DNA of 64,000 bases from assembly GCA_013398055.1 (NCBI GenBank), contig VZRS01004414.1:686604-750603 (forward strand), written 5' to 3'. Position numbers and translations under genes: made by a program. The notes under the pieces were generated by a model. It had not been told where the DNA came from. It did not search any database and was given only the letters and a program-made list of their open reading frames with translations. The first letter of the stretch is position 1. Every line of letters starts with the position of its first letter. Below are positions 33,481 through 46,588 of this stretch, piece by piece. Source of the DNA: Ifrita kowaldi. Its lineage: Eukaryota; Chordata; Aves; Passeriformes; Cinclosomatidae.

Positions 33481-36400
33481 ACTTTCTGCTTCCTTGGTAC
33501 AAAAAGAAACTCCTCTGCTCTGCCCATTGTTGATCTGAGCCACATCTGAATGTTTTCACTGAATAGGCAGTGTTCTAAGTCTAGATCAATTGAAATTTAA
33601 ACAGAAAACTCTTACATCAAACCCCGTGTCTTCTATCATTGTCTGACATTACATTTGTACTGCAATTGCCAATTCGGGAAATATTTGCCTTGTGGATAAG
33701 CAATCCACTGATCACAGAACTACTTGTATGTGTCAGACAATGGCAGGAGCTGTGTCTTTTCACAATTCTTCAGAAGTACACTCAGACTGAAAACCAACCC
33801 AAAATGCTTTATACCCCCTACGGCTGCTGCTGATCATGTTGGGGATGCGGGTGGATTTATCCTCTGTTCCCTGTTAGGGACATGAACCTGCTCATGGGAG
33901 GTTGCAGGTCAGAACCAGGAGAGAATTTGAGGCTGACTCCCAGAGAGAAACTCACAGTGGTGAAGAAGGTGGCAGGGAAAGGGGACATCTATGTGCCGAT
34001 CCTATCCAGCTGATGCTTCAGGTGTAGAGGTGAAGGTGTGTTTGGGCAGGTGAGGGAGTGAAAAGCAATTTCCTAATGCAAACAGCTGGAGACATTGAAA
34101 AGAGGTGATTGTGGCTAGGTGCATATAGCTGTAGTAACCTGAAAGCCTTTTCTTTGGGTGATCTGTGGGGGCTGGATGGACAGGCTCTGACCTGTGGAGT
34201 TGACAGGAGGTGTGGGGATAGAGGGGAGATAGCAATTTCCTGTGCAGTGCTCTCAAAGGAAGAATTACAGCCAAGCCATCCGCATCATTTAGCGAGGTGT
34301 GTGCAGAAGCACATTTCTTAGCTGACAAGCCCTCAAGAGGAAAGTCCTGTTCTCCAAGAGAGGAGAAAGAAGACAAGGCTGTGCTCTCTTGGATGTCTTT
34401 GCAGCATGCTGCAACCTCCAGCAAGGGAGCCAGGCAGTCACTTGTGTTATGTAGCTGGGAGGCTTTTCTAGGAGAGCCACAATAGAGATTTCTCAGAAGT
34501 AATTTATGTCTTCTGCTTAGAAAGTAAAATAGAAAAAACTCCTAGAACCAAAAATTGGCTAAAACATGACTAGAGCTAGACAAAATGTGGCCACACCATT
34601 GAGGGGCAATTCAACACAGACAGCATAACCCTTCTTTTCTGTCTCATGCAAATAACATGATTTTAACTGGTCCCAACCAGTAAGATGATCTGCAACTGCC
34701 TGGGAATCCTCTCCCACCTTGCTTTTCTATCCTGACTGCTGATAAATATCTCAGTAGCTCTGGACTGAGCAAATACAAATACCTCAAAGTAACATTATCT
34801 AATTAAAATGTTCCTTTTTCAGAAATTCTCTAGATTATTTTTCTCTATTTTCTTCTAAGCATCCTTAGCAAAACTGAATCTCCTGACTGAGTTGTGGTCA
34901 TTTGCACTGGAAATATAGCATCTTTTCTGGTTGGAGCTAAGCTTATAAAAAAATATAAATAGCACACTCCAAAAAGGCTGCCAAATTTTTTAGCAAAATA
35001 CATTTGCATGGATTTCTTCCCAGAGTAGAAATTCCTCTTTCTGCAATTGTGTGCAATTTATGACCACTCAGAAAATATGAGCCATGTTCTCTCCTCTTTT
35101 ATTCAGCATAAGCTTCAGTGAAATCAAATTACACTGATGTAAAACCATTGTAAATGAGATCAGAACCACAATCTGCCTCACCCAAGACAAAACTGTTTTG
35201 TGGCTAAATAATTTCATTTTGTGATTAATTTAATATTAGTGATGGGGTCCAAATGTGTTCTGTAAACTGCTTTATGAATAGAATTTCATCCTCTGAGGTC
35301 AGTGAAATACAAATGAAAAAATATTCTATTATCAAAGGTGCCACTTTTTTTGTGAAATATTTCCTTTTACACAAAATTCCTATTTTTCCTGAAATCCAAA
35401 CATTGACTTTCAGAGATTCTTTCACTGAAGGTGTTGCATTTGGTTTGTTTGGGTTTCTTTGACTCTAGAAAGACAGGTTCTTTACTTAACTGGTTAATTA
35501 TTGCCTAATATATTCACTGTTGTTGATGTCTCCTAGCTAACATCTAAGTTTGTTTTACCAGGAAACCAGTGCATATCCATAGCTTGATTTGTTACTTTTA
35601 TAATTAGCCAGCTAAACTAACAGTTTATAAAATTGTATCAGCGCAAAGAAAATCCACTTGGATTCAAAAGGACATGATGTGCCCTGTGTTTGCAGAATTT
35701 TAATTGTGACTGGAATAAATATTGATTATGCCCTTTGTAAAATGACCGATAAACATTTCAGTATTCTTTAAACACAAGCTGTTTGTTCCTGATAGATTGC
35801 CGTACATTCCCCGAGGAAAAGTAGGGAAAAAAGTTGGAGAATGCTGTATTAGATGTGGGAAAAATACTCAACAAATGATCTTGTTAACAGAAAATTGTGC
35901 AACCTTTACAAAATTTTAATTAGATTCTTAATTTTATTCATTCCAAGTCTGCTGGTGGGGAAAAAAGAGAGCTGTACTGGAAGATGCTTCATAAACTCCA
36001 AGTTGAAGATTCTGTTCTACAGGAATTACTTTATCACATAAATTAATATAATGCTCAGATCTGGTATCGAACTGAGAAAACAGCTCTTAATAATGTAACT
36101 TCTGCTGTAGTTCATAAAGCTGAGACAAATAAACGATGTCTTGCCTTTTTTCTGTCCTGATGCAAATATAAGCTTAACATATCCCAGTCTTCTCTAGAAA
36201 CTCATTATTCTTCCAGGTTTTGGCTCCTGAAAATCACCAAATTCTGGACTTTTTAATGCAGAGAGAGATCACAGTCTTTCAGTAGAATTCATATTTTACT
36301 ATAATAGAATATTTTACTTATTTTAAATCTTACTTTCTGATGTCATAACCCCTTCTAAACTGCAAAGCTCCTCAGATCAATGTCACCAAGGTTCAAACCA

Positions 36401-39400
36401 CTTTCCCTTCCTCCACTATGCTTCATAAGGATTATCGCATCAAAAAGGCAAAAAGAACCCCCTCCTCTATTCTCAGTCTCTTTTGTTGTCCATCTTTTAA
36501 TGTCTTCTGATTTAATTTGATTTTTACATTTGTAGTTACCTTCCTTGCTGGGTTCCCTTAAATGATCATAATTTTTCCTTTTAGGGAACAATGTTCAGAT
36601 CTCAGGATGTTCTCATGCTCATTTTATTCAGGCGGCTCATTCACTATTTCCATCTCTAAGCATTTAGATTTTACTTCTGGTTGACAAGCTCCCTGCCTGA
36701 GCACACTTTGTCAGAGACATCGACGTACTGCAGCTCTTCAGGGCTCTCCAGTTGTCTGCAGATGTCATTTCCAGGCCTTTGGTTACGTTCTACCTTCTCA
36801 TAACATCTCTTGGATAAAATACAATCTGACATATAGCTTAAAATGAAGAGGTTAATTGAGCCTATATAATTGATTCTGTACTTATGTTCACCGCTCGAGA
36901 ATGCTGGATCTAAAGACACAAAATTATGTATTCCTGGCCACCTAAGATGGAGCAAACCTTATAACCACCATTTAGTCCAGATCTTATTGATGGAAATTTG
37001 CATAAAGAATTTTTTTTTTTTTTGGATCTTTACATACTAAAGAAATGGCACCAAATGGAAATGAATATTTTCATTAGTGGTGCTACTCCTCCGTGATATT
37101 CTGCTTTAATGAGGAAGGACAGCTGAGGAAGGACAGGTGAGGATTCCCGTGGATGTGTGTTCAAGGATTACAGTGTGTGTTGTTTCTGTTTAACTCATTG
37201 CAAAGGGACAGTCCTCCCTGCAGTAACTTCTTTGGCTGAGGCTGCTCCCGCCTCTGGACATGATTTCTTTGTTAGCCAGACAACCCAGCCAATATTACAT
37301 CAGTTTCTGTGAGCAAAGATGCTTCCTTATTCTGTCATTCATAACCTAAGATTCTGGGTAGCAGATTTACTGAACTCTAGATAAATAAAACAAGACTAAG
37401 TTATTGCTTGCTCTTACTTTCACCAGAACATAATCCTGATTATCTGCAGAGACCTCCCACTTGGAATTTACACACAAATACCAAGCACAGGGAGTCTTTG
37501 CACTCTAAGTGAGAAGATACTCGTAGCAAGGTGGCCATCCAATACATTCTCCTGTGTGAGAGAGAGCAAACTCTATTCCATTTTGCACCAGGAGATTCTG
37601 TTCCTCGCACACAGATAAACAGTAGGCACGATGCTTTCTAGACACAAATTACCAGCTACTCTTCCAGTTAAACAGAACCAGGTCTGGCAAGGAAAGCAGA
37701 CGTTTTGCTGCCTCTTGTCTCATAACAGCAGAATCAGGAGAACAAGAGAGCAAGTGAGATGAAATGAATGGGAATGAGAGTGAACTGCCTTTCAGGTCTT
37801 GGAAGATCCTTGTGGAAATCAGTCTCCAGAAGAAATGTTTGTAAAATGAAAAGGCTTGTTTTGTATTTTGCTTCAAGGTTCATTGCGCCTGGCTTTGCAG
37901 CCATTCTGGGCAGAGAACAGTAGAAGTCACTTAGATGTCCAGTTGGATGAAAACTGACTCATAGCTTCAACAACTATTTCCTCAGCACTTTCTTGTAACA
38001 GATGCCTGGAGCAGACCTCCATGGGCAGCTCTCTGTTACTGCTGAACATGTGCAGCCCTCCCACCCAGCCCTCTCTGTCAGTACCAAATATATTCATCTG
38101 ACTGGATGACTGAACAAACTAATATATCAAAGATGTGATATCTTATGAGAAAGGGAGAATGTCAGAGGGGGACCAATTATTGGGACTACTGCATGCAGGA
38201 GCTAAAGCACAGTCTGAAACTAATATTAAAAACCCAGCATTATTTATCTGTCACTGACATTTAAATCAGAAAATCCAAAATCTGTGTGGTGTCCAGCGAA
38301 ACAGCAAACTTAAAAATAGCTTTAAGTGGCAGAACAGCCAATTAGCCTTGAATAATGTGAACTGAGCAAAGCACAAAACCCTCGTGTGCTTCCCTAGTGG
38401 AGCAGGCTGAGGCCACCTGGGGTAGTTTGCTGTCTCCAATGATACCTAATGACCAGTGTTTCAAAGGAAGCTCAGATTTTCAGGAAGCTGCTAATTACTC
38501 CTTGCTGAACCAGGAGCACAGCTGATACAGCTTCTGATCAGTTTATGCTTGGACTAGAAGCCCCTGCATATTTTTCTTGGTCAGTGTAATTGTATTTTCT
38601 ATTCATGCTGAATACCTTTCTTTTTTTAAAACAAAATCCAGTACTGATAATGGTTGTTTATCCTCAACTTGAGTTTACATGAAAAAAACATATAATCCCA
38701 TTTTTCTTTAAAAACAATCCCAAAACAACAATGGTCCAGGTTGCACCAGTACTGTGGGAAGTAGAAATTACAAATAAGAGATTTTTTTCACACACATGAA
38801 TGAATTCTGCAAATACTAACAGATATGGACAACTGCCCAAAATATTAAACTTATGAGAAGCCTGGTCATTCTCTCTTCTGAATTTTTTTTTTTTTCCCAG
38901 GGACAGGAAATAACTGGAACAAATAGCCAGTTGTAGAAGGTTTAGAAGAGGGCAGTACTCAAAATCGTTCAGCTCTGCATTGCTGACTTAGGTATGGCTT
39001 AGGTTAAAGGAAGACCAGAAAACTTTCCTTCTTCATTCCTGTATTCAATCCATTCCAGGATGAACATTATTAAAAAAATAATATTGCTCTCAGTTGATGT
39101 TAGCTCTCTCATAGACAGAAAAATGAAAACATTTCAAGAAGATTTGTTTTTATGACTTCAGTTAATCTTTTCAAAACAAATTTAAAGACAATAGAACTGG
39201 AAAGGCAATTTGCTGCTGTCTTCAGCTTGCTGATTGCTTAATCCTTGGTTATCACATCTATAAATTGGAAATCTGGGACTTTCATGCAAGTACTTTACCC
39301 AAGGTTTCTTGTGGCACTGGGGACTATGGAAACCTGGCTTTTCTGAGGAAAGCAGGGAGTGAAAAAGGGGTCTTCTGATCAGGGGAATTATTACTATCTG

Positions 39401-42400
39401 CATTTGGTCCATTTATGCAGTGAGGCACAAGGATTTGAAAGACACAACTGGTCTGTGGAACTGCTTTAAACAGAAGGGGAGATTATCCCTCTGTAGGTTT
39501 TATCCATCCATATGCAACTTTATTATATAACAATTTCTAAAGTGGAAAGACAGGAAAAGGGATATCAAGAGGTTCCCTCTCTCCAATAACAATGTTAACA
39601 GATATCCAAGGGTGTTTTATAAGTATTCAGATGGGATCTGAGGCTGACCACCAGTTGATGACAGTATCAACTTCCTGCATCACAGCTTTGAAATTTTATT
39701 CTGTAGAATTGTTTTTGTGGGATAGGGAGAAGAGGAAAAAAGAAATGTGGAATAAAATATTAAAAATCTCAAGAAAAAACATCAAAGAGAGAGAAGAATT
39801 TGGCACTGAGATTCCTTCGATCATGGATCTAAATTATGTTGTGAGAGCAGCATGAAAGAGGGTTTGAGGCCTTTTTTAATTTAGATTTTTCACTGAAAAA
39901 TAAATGTTCTTTTCAGAGGTTAGAAACTGTTCCATCAAAAAATATTTCTTACATCTTAAAATAACCAGGTTGTACTTCTTCTGATGGCAAAAGAAAGATA
40001 AGGTTTAAGCAGTCAAAAAGTCTTTTTAATGCTACCAAGGGAGTATATCTTCTTTGGAACATAAAATGCATAAAAGGAGGATTACTATTTTCTTCTTTCT
40101 AATAAATTTAAGCTATTCTATTCAAAATTTCTAAGAGCAAAATATTTTTTCTCTTCAGAACAGTCATGGAAAATTAAAATCAGTTACAAGAAAATGATGA
40201 GGAAGGTTTAATGTGATGTCTGGAATTCAGTCTAAAGTCTGCAGAGGCCAGAGTCTTAGAATAAATCAGCTGCTGCAGATTTGTTAAACTAAATGAAGAA
40301 TGTACATTTTATGATGTGGGAATGTGGATTTATTTGTGTAGTATTTTTTGCTTTGCAAACATAATTTTCAGTTGTCTAAAACCACTGCCAGAATTGACTA
40401 CATCTAATGAAAATGCAAAAAATTTGAAACAAATGAGGTAACCAAATTAAGTATTTTTATAGATGTCTCAGAACTTTGTGTAGTAGTCAGCTCTCAACTG
40501 CCAGCCAACTAGTAAACTTTTTTCTTTTTATATCCTTCCTCCTTAAAAAGTGGTAATGAATCTCAGTATTTTCCATACTGGCCACCAACTTGAAAGGGAA
40601 TAAAACAGCAGAGATAGACCAAGGAAGAGACAAGTAACTTGGGGATGTAAAAGGCAGTGTGCCTCACTAGGGTCTGTTAGTGGAGGGGCAGTCTTTCATT
40701 TCTGAATTCTATTTGAAATTCTAAATCAGAGGTAGTTTAGCAACGATCTAGAGAATCTGCAACCATTTCACAGTGTTTTTCAAAAGAGGTGTTAGCAAAA
40801 AAATTAAATAAAATTTCTTCTATTGTTTGAGTCTCAGTACAGAAAATAAAACTCATCATTTCCATACACTGAGACAACAGTGGTGCAAATTTATGGAAGT
40901 TTATGTATAAATATGCATATGAATAACACATAGAGAACCTTCATGTGTTGACAAATAGAAGACACATCTGAGATGTCTGTTAAAATTCTGTGTGGTCTCA
41001 GCCGTGCAGCATTCACCAGCAAACACAGAACAGTCACCGCTTTAATCAACTGCAGTGAAAGGAGAGACAGTTTTGGAAGCTGTGGAAGGTTTTCAAAAGG
41101 AGTAGGAGGAAAGGCTGGAACTATTGGACAGTACAAGATACAGTCACACAAGAATCATAGAAAAAGGGCATTCAAGCTCTGAAGTAACAGTGGTACAAAG
41201 AAGCCACAGAATGGGAATGGTTTCTGAAAGTGGCCGTGAGACTAGAATTTATCTTCAATGTACCAAATGCAGGAAATTTCTTCAAAATAAAGGTGTTGTG
41301 TTTACAGACGGGAAACACCCATGTTGAAGTCAAGCGCCCCTTTCAAACTCTGAATCGCTAAAATCAAAGAATATGTTCATTTTTCCTTTCCAGACTATTA
41401 AGCAATAATATTAAATTTGGAGGTCTAAAATTTTTTTTCCTATATTCTTAGTTCCCTATATCCAATCTCTTCTCAATAAAAACTGCTTTCCCTGTTCCTC
41501 TGCTGTACTTTTCTCCTTCTTTTCAATTCCCTCCTGCTCCTCTTTCATTCCTCAATGCAGCCTTTGCGAGACATCACACCAAAGGCTCCAGGTCCCTTTT
41601 TTCTCTCTCTCTCTCTACTTTTTGCCCATTTTGTTCAGTTCAATGCAGCTTCTTTGTTTCATGGACTACAGCACATGTTGTGTTTGTACTTTGCTAAATC
41701 CACAGGACTTCTGATTCAGTTGAGCTCCCTGATAGTTGAGTGTGAATAATAGATAGTGGTGCAGTGGCTGGAAGTGCCAGCTTCAATCCCTGTGCAGAGA
41801 GGCAGAATCAAAAGGAAATCCCTCAAATCTGAACGAGCACAATCTCTGAGAGTTCCTCCCTGCTCCAGGTGGATATTTTTTGTGAAGCAGAACATGGGAG
41901 CCAGCAGCCCCTTCCTTTTCCCCACACCATATTTACACCACTGGTCAGTGGTCACCCTCAGTTTTTGCTTTTCTTTATTTTTACTTCATCTGGTAAGTGA
42001 TTACTTTTTAACCAAAGCCAATCATTTCTAGAAGAGTGAAGACAGCAGACAGAAAGAGGTTAGGAACCAGGTGTCCTGGTGCTTTCCCTCCATGCCTGCC
42101 TCTCTCCCACTGAACTCCAGCAGCCACCTTTTAGTGCATCATGCTTCCAGCTGAGATTCATAGGATCTGCTAATTAATGCTGCCTGAGTCTTAATAGCTA
42201 ACAGATATTTGATGATAATCCCCAAGCATAAGGATACATATTATCTTCAGCATTACTGCAAATCTAGCTTCTATTATTTGTATAAATGTTTTTCTTTGCA
42301 AACTCTATGCTCTAATTTATGATGAAGTTAAACATAAATTATGACTTAAACTATTCACACTATTTTAAAGAAATGCACAGTAGAAGCATCCTGCAAATAG

Positions 42401-42524
42401 GATTAACATACACATACAGAACTTTCATGAGGCTCAAGGAACAGAATAATCCACTAGAATTTCATGTACTAGAAGTCAGAGAGTCCTTTTCCACCATCCC
42501 ATCCTTTGCTTTCCCCCCATTAAA
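33481..42524. other. Long gene desert, unique AT-rich sequence
   Basis: About 9 kb without a supported gene. The longest frame is 140 codons on the - strand at 34002-34424, unrecognised and overlapped by frames on both strands. A doubled 14-bp unit (GAGGAAGGACAGCT, then GAGGAAGGACAGGT) lies at 37111-37138. A (CT)n run lies near 41600. Confidence 0.6.
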
Positions 42525-42560
42525 AAAACCCCAAAAAACCACAAACAAACCCAAAACCAC
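42525..42560 (+). repeat. A/C-only low-complexity tract
   Basis: Runs of A with interspersed C (AAAAAACCCC, ACCACAAACAAACCC units). A similar A/C-rich stretch occurs at about 43455-43515. Confidence 0.7.
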
Positions 42561-42830
42561 AGATGCCAGAAGAGATAAGTGATGAGGGATTAATAGAGTT
42601 TCTCTTGACCCTGGGATTAACTCCACCTAGAAGAGATCAGGTTCAGAATTTTCTTCCCTGGGTTGTATCCGGTATCAGAATTCTATTTTATGTTAAATAG
42701 ATTACATATAAATGTCAATATTCTCATCAGCATATGAAGAACAAAGAACTAAAGTAAGAAAATACAAAGCATCTTTGCAATTAATTCAAGATGCCATTGT
42801 TCTGTTATTACAGCCACATTTATAAGTATC

Positions 42831-42889
42831 TATGTTATATATATATATATGTATTTATATATATATATATATGTATGTATGTATTTATC
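42831..42889. repeat. (TA)n / (TATG)n microsatellite
   Basis: Two TA runs of about eight units each are separated by TGTATT and followed by three TATG units. It can fold on itself and is likely polymorphic in length. Confidence 0.92.
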
Positions 42890-45800
42890 AGACAGGGTGA
42901 AGCAGCCAGAGTTGGAATGAATGACAAGAAGCTGATTTGCTCCATAGGGGAGTGTCTCTAAGCCAAACAGTATTCTGTATATTCAAGGCAAGGACATGGT
43001 CGAAACCAAGAGAAAACTTATCTTTAAACTACATTGAGGCAAGCCTATCTTTGGCAATAAACTGGTTTAGAGCTGATTTATGAGTTCTGCTGAAACAGAT
43101 AACCAGCAGATTACAAATATTAAAGATTTTTATACAGCTTTTTTTAGCTGCATCCCATCCCTTTTAGATTCAGTTTCAGGATGATTCTAATTCAATAACT
43201 GCAGAAGCAATAACACTGATGTAAGTGTGTCTGATAAAAATGTACTTCACAGTCACAGGGGAAGCTTATTTCCAAGACACACTGATTCAGTCAGGATCAA
43301 AAACAAACACCATATTACTTTTTTTTTTAATCAAACCTAGGTGACATAAATCAAGTCCGAGATTATAATTGTGGAACCATCACAGTGAAATATGTGTAAA
43401 TGACTTTTGGCAGTCTATTTAAAAAAAATAGAAAAGGTTTATGACAAATAATTAAACCCCAAAACCAACAAAAACAAACACCACAAAAAAGAAAAACAAA
43501 GGAAAAAATCCACACAACCTGGAAGAATACAGGTTTGAACAAAATATGAAAGAAAGAAAAGTGACATTGAGTAAATTCTCATACATTTAGGGGGTTTTGT
43601 AGCCTAGTCTAAAAGGTAAAGAAAGAAACACCCTTGTTTTGTTTGGAGCAACTCAGTCCAAAGTACTTGAAACAAATTAAATTTGCAAAACAATTGGAAC
43701 TAATAAAGGTCTGCTCTCCTCAAGCATATGTGAAATAATAAAAACCCATCAAAAAAGCATAAGAAGAAGAATAATTACAAACCCTGGTCAGAAAAACAAC
43801 CCTCTTATTGACCTAGCCCTAAGAAAGTTAGTGGTTAATAATGTCTAAAGGAAAATGTGGCAGAGACGGGCAGGTGGAAACTTCACAGAGAGCATGGTGG
43901 GAAGGCAAAGATCCCACCAGTAGCCCTGGCTCAGACTGGGAAGGGTCTGTGCTGGACAAAGGTCTGAATGACCCTGGTGGGTAGTTAATGTGGATTTGTT
44001 TAGAATGGTCTCAATGCCTGTGTGCTTCTGCCATGGCCATGACTCCTGAAGAGTTAAAAACACCATTCTTGGTCTCTACTGAAGTGTGCTTCTAGCAGCA
44101 TGGGATCCCAAAGAGAGCATGTTGGCACTGGCTAGATAATGCCAGATCCACTTAGTCACCAATGTGGAGTAGTTCATTGAGATGGGGTCTTTGCAGGTTG
44201 TATGATGTAAAGCTCTTCCAGGTCATGAGATTCCAGATTTTCATGAGAAGGAGAGGGGAGATTCTTGTGCCAGGAGAGGATGATATAGTCATTTTGATAG
44301 GAGCAATTGCATCATGCAAGGTGCTAAGGCAGTGTATTCAGCACGACTGCAGAATGAACAGTGTGAACTGCTTGCAGCAATAGCACAGCCAAATCTGTCA
44401 TTCTTCCTACATAAATATCCACAGGTTGTCCAGGCTAAGGGAGGGACACTTAAAATTCTGGCATGTATAAAAATATTCACTTAAAGTAAGCATGCATAGG
44501 TTCAAATGTTGACATTCTGAGTTGTATGCCATGGGTCTAATTTCACATAAAAACATCATATGGATGGCCCTGGGAGCTGTATTAGACCATCTGCATGAGT
44601 GTCAGGAGTTGCATGTTGTGTTGGATATATTTTTCCTACATGTGTGCATTTAAATGAATTTTGGAAAAAGATTCATAAACTTTGTGGTGCCAGTACTGAA
44701 TAATAATAGGCATCATTTAAATGGCAAAACAAAGCATGAAAAATTTGATCTGCCTCAAGGGTGTGTCTTTGAAGGTGTCAGAGACATTAAAAACAAAGAA
44801 AATAGAAGAAGTGATATGCCAGATGCACGCATCTGCATCAGTTCAAACCCAGTCCCCAGTCCCCAAAGCTGTCAAGCACAACTTGCAGGAGGAAAGAGAG
44901 AGTATTTATTTTTTAATCATCTATCTAAGTACAGAAAGCTTGGAAAGGGCTCTGGGGGAAGCTTCTTGTGGTTGAAGTATGTTCTACTCTTCCTTACCAT
45001 ACCCCAACATAATTCTTTCCCCCCTGTTTTTTGTGAGCCTTTTTCTGCATGGCTGTAGCTCACAAGTTCTTGTGGTTTCAGCTGTTTCCCAGACACAGGG
45101 ATTCCAAAGGGGCACCACACTCTGCATGAGGGTTTAGTCCTTCCTTTATTCCTGACACACAAGTGAATGAGCATCCTGTAGAAAATACTTTTCTTCACTC
45201 AAAGCCATAGACTAGATATGAACTAGGGGGAAGATGTGGGGAAGAGCAGGGGAGGCTCAAATTAGGAGATCTGGCTGTTACCAGAGTAAGAGGAGCTTCA
45301 CTTGGGAAATGCTATCTTTTAAGCACTGAAATGATGTTGCATAATGCCGGTGTCAACACAACATCCATCAAGGAAAGCCCTGGGGCAGAGGGGAAAGTCC
45401 TCATGGGTTTTTTGTACTACTGCATAAAACAGCACTGGTTTCTCTTCCTGTGAGGACAGATCCACACCAGACATTGCAGAGCAACTGGCACTTGTTCCAT
45501 CATCCTACAGTACACGTGAGTATGTACACAGCCAAGAGCTGAGCTAGGGATCTACAGGCAAGAGAAAGGGCCATTTTAGGGAATTGTACCAGTGGACTGC
45601 TGGATAAATGCCCTAAATGACTATTACATAGTCTAATTTATTTATGTGGTTATGTTTCATTATAGTGTTCCTTTGCAGGATTTATTTATTAGCAGGAAAA
45701 ATGTCAAATTATTACCCTTTTGCCTTTTTTAGGAAGTAACCAACATTTCTGTGTGGATAGGCAAAATCAAGTTTTATTAATACCCAGTTTCTATGGTTTT

Positions 45801-46536
45801 ATTTATCACATAATTCCGCTCCATGGCAGCATCTGTTGCAATTTGTAGATGATCTTCAGAGAAGATAGAACTTTTGTGTTCTCTGCCATCCCTCATGCTG
45901 TACATAGTAGGACTGAAGATGTGTTCAAAACAATAAAGTTGCTTAGATAGGGGAACTGGCTCCTTCCCTGTGACACTCTGTGAGGTCAGCTATTGGCAAA
46001 AGACTTGAATTTTTAATAACCAATTCCTTACTCAAATAATACAATCTAATTAACCTGACTACACAGCTTAATAAATTTTATTAATTATTTAATCAATATT
46101 CATTTTTATCAAATACTGAAAATCATTAAATAAACACTGTCAAGGAACTTAGATAAATTTATTACTGATGCTTTTCCCTATTTCAGACCTCCTAACTTCA
46201 GCAAATTACTGAATGTCTTTCTAAACTTCTTTTTATTTTGTTCCTACAAAATGTTTTTGAAAGGAGCTTTGTTTCCTGCCTGCAGGACAGAGGACACGAA
46301 AAAGGGTAAGACCTTCTCTTTGGCATCACTCTAGATATTCCCATTAGACTGACAGGGGACAATCATGTACCTAATGGTCCCAAGAAAATATTTGTGATCA
46401 TAGGGATTTTCCTAACCCTCTGTGTCTACCCAAAGTCAAATGGAGCCTGTCTCTGCTTAGGGAATATCTTTGCCAAAGATAGTCCACTCTCACTGTGGAA
46501 AGGTGTATAGCGATATGGAGATACTAAGAGTGTGCA
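42890..46536. other. Unique AT-rich non-coding sequence
   Basis: No supported gene. The longest frame is 134 codons at 44654-45058 on the + strand; it has no recognised domain and overlaps frames in other phases. The A/C-rich stretch near 43455-43515 lies here. Confidence 0.6.
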
Positions 46537-46588
46537 AATATATATAATTATATATCATTCTATATTATAGAATATATATAAATACACA
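46537..46588. repeat. AT-rich palindromic repeat
   Basis: ATATATAATTATATAT is self-complementary and is followed by TTCTATATTATAGAA, also nearly self-complementary. Such a pair can extrude hairpins, which is a property of the sequence, not a demonstrated function. Confidence 0.75.

Noticed and set aside
34002..34424. 140-codon - frame as a gene
   Set aside because: No recognised domain, overlapped by frames on both strands, and no promoter or splice context; chance is adequate.
41145..41170. AGAATCATAGAA as a CR1 tail
   Set aside because: Only about 12 bases match and the sequence beyond does not follow CR1 order.
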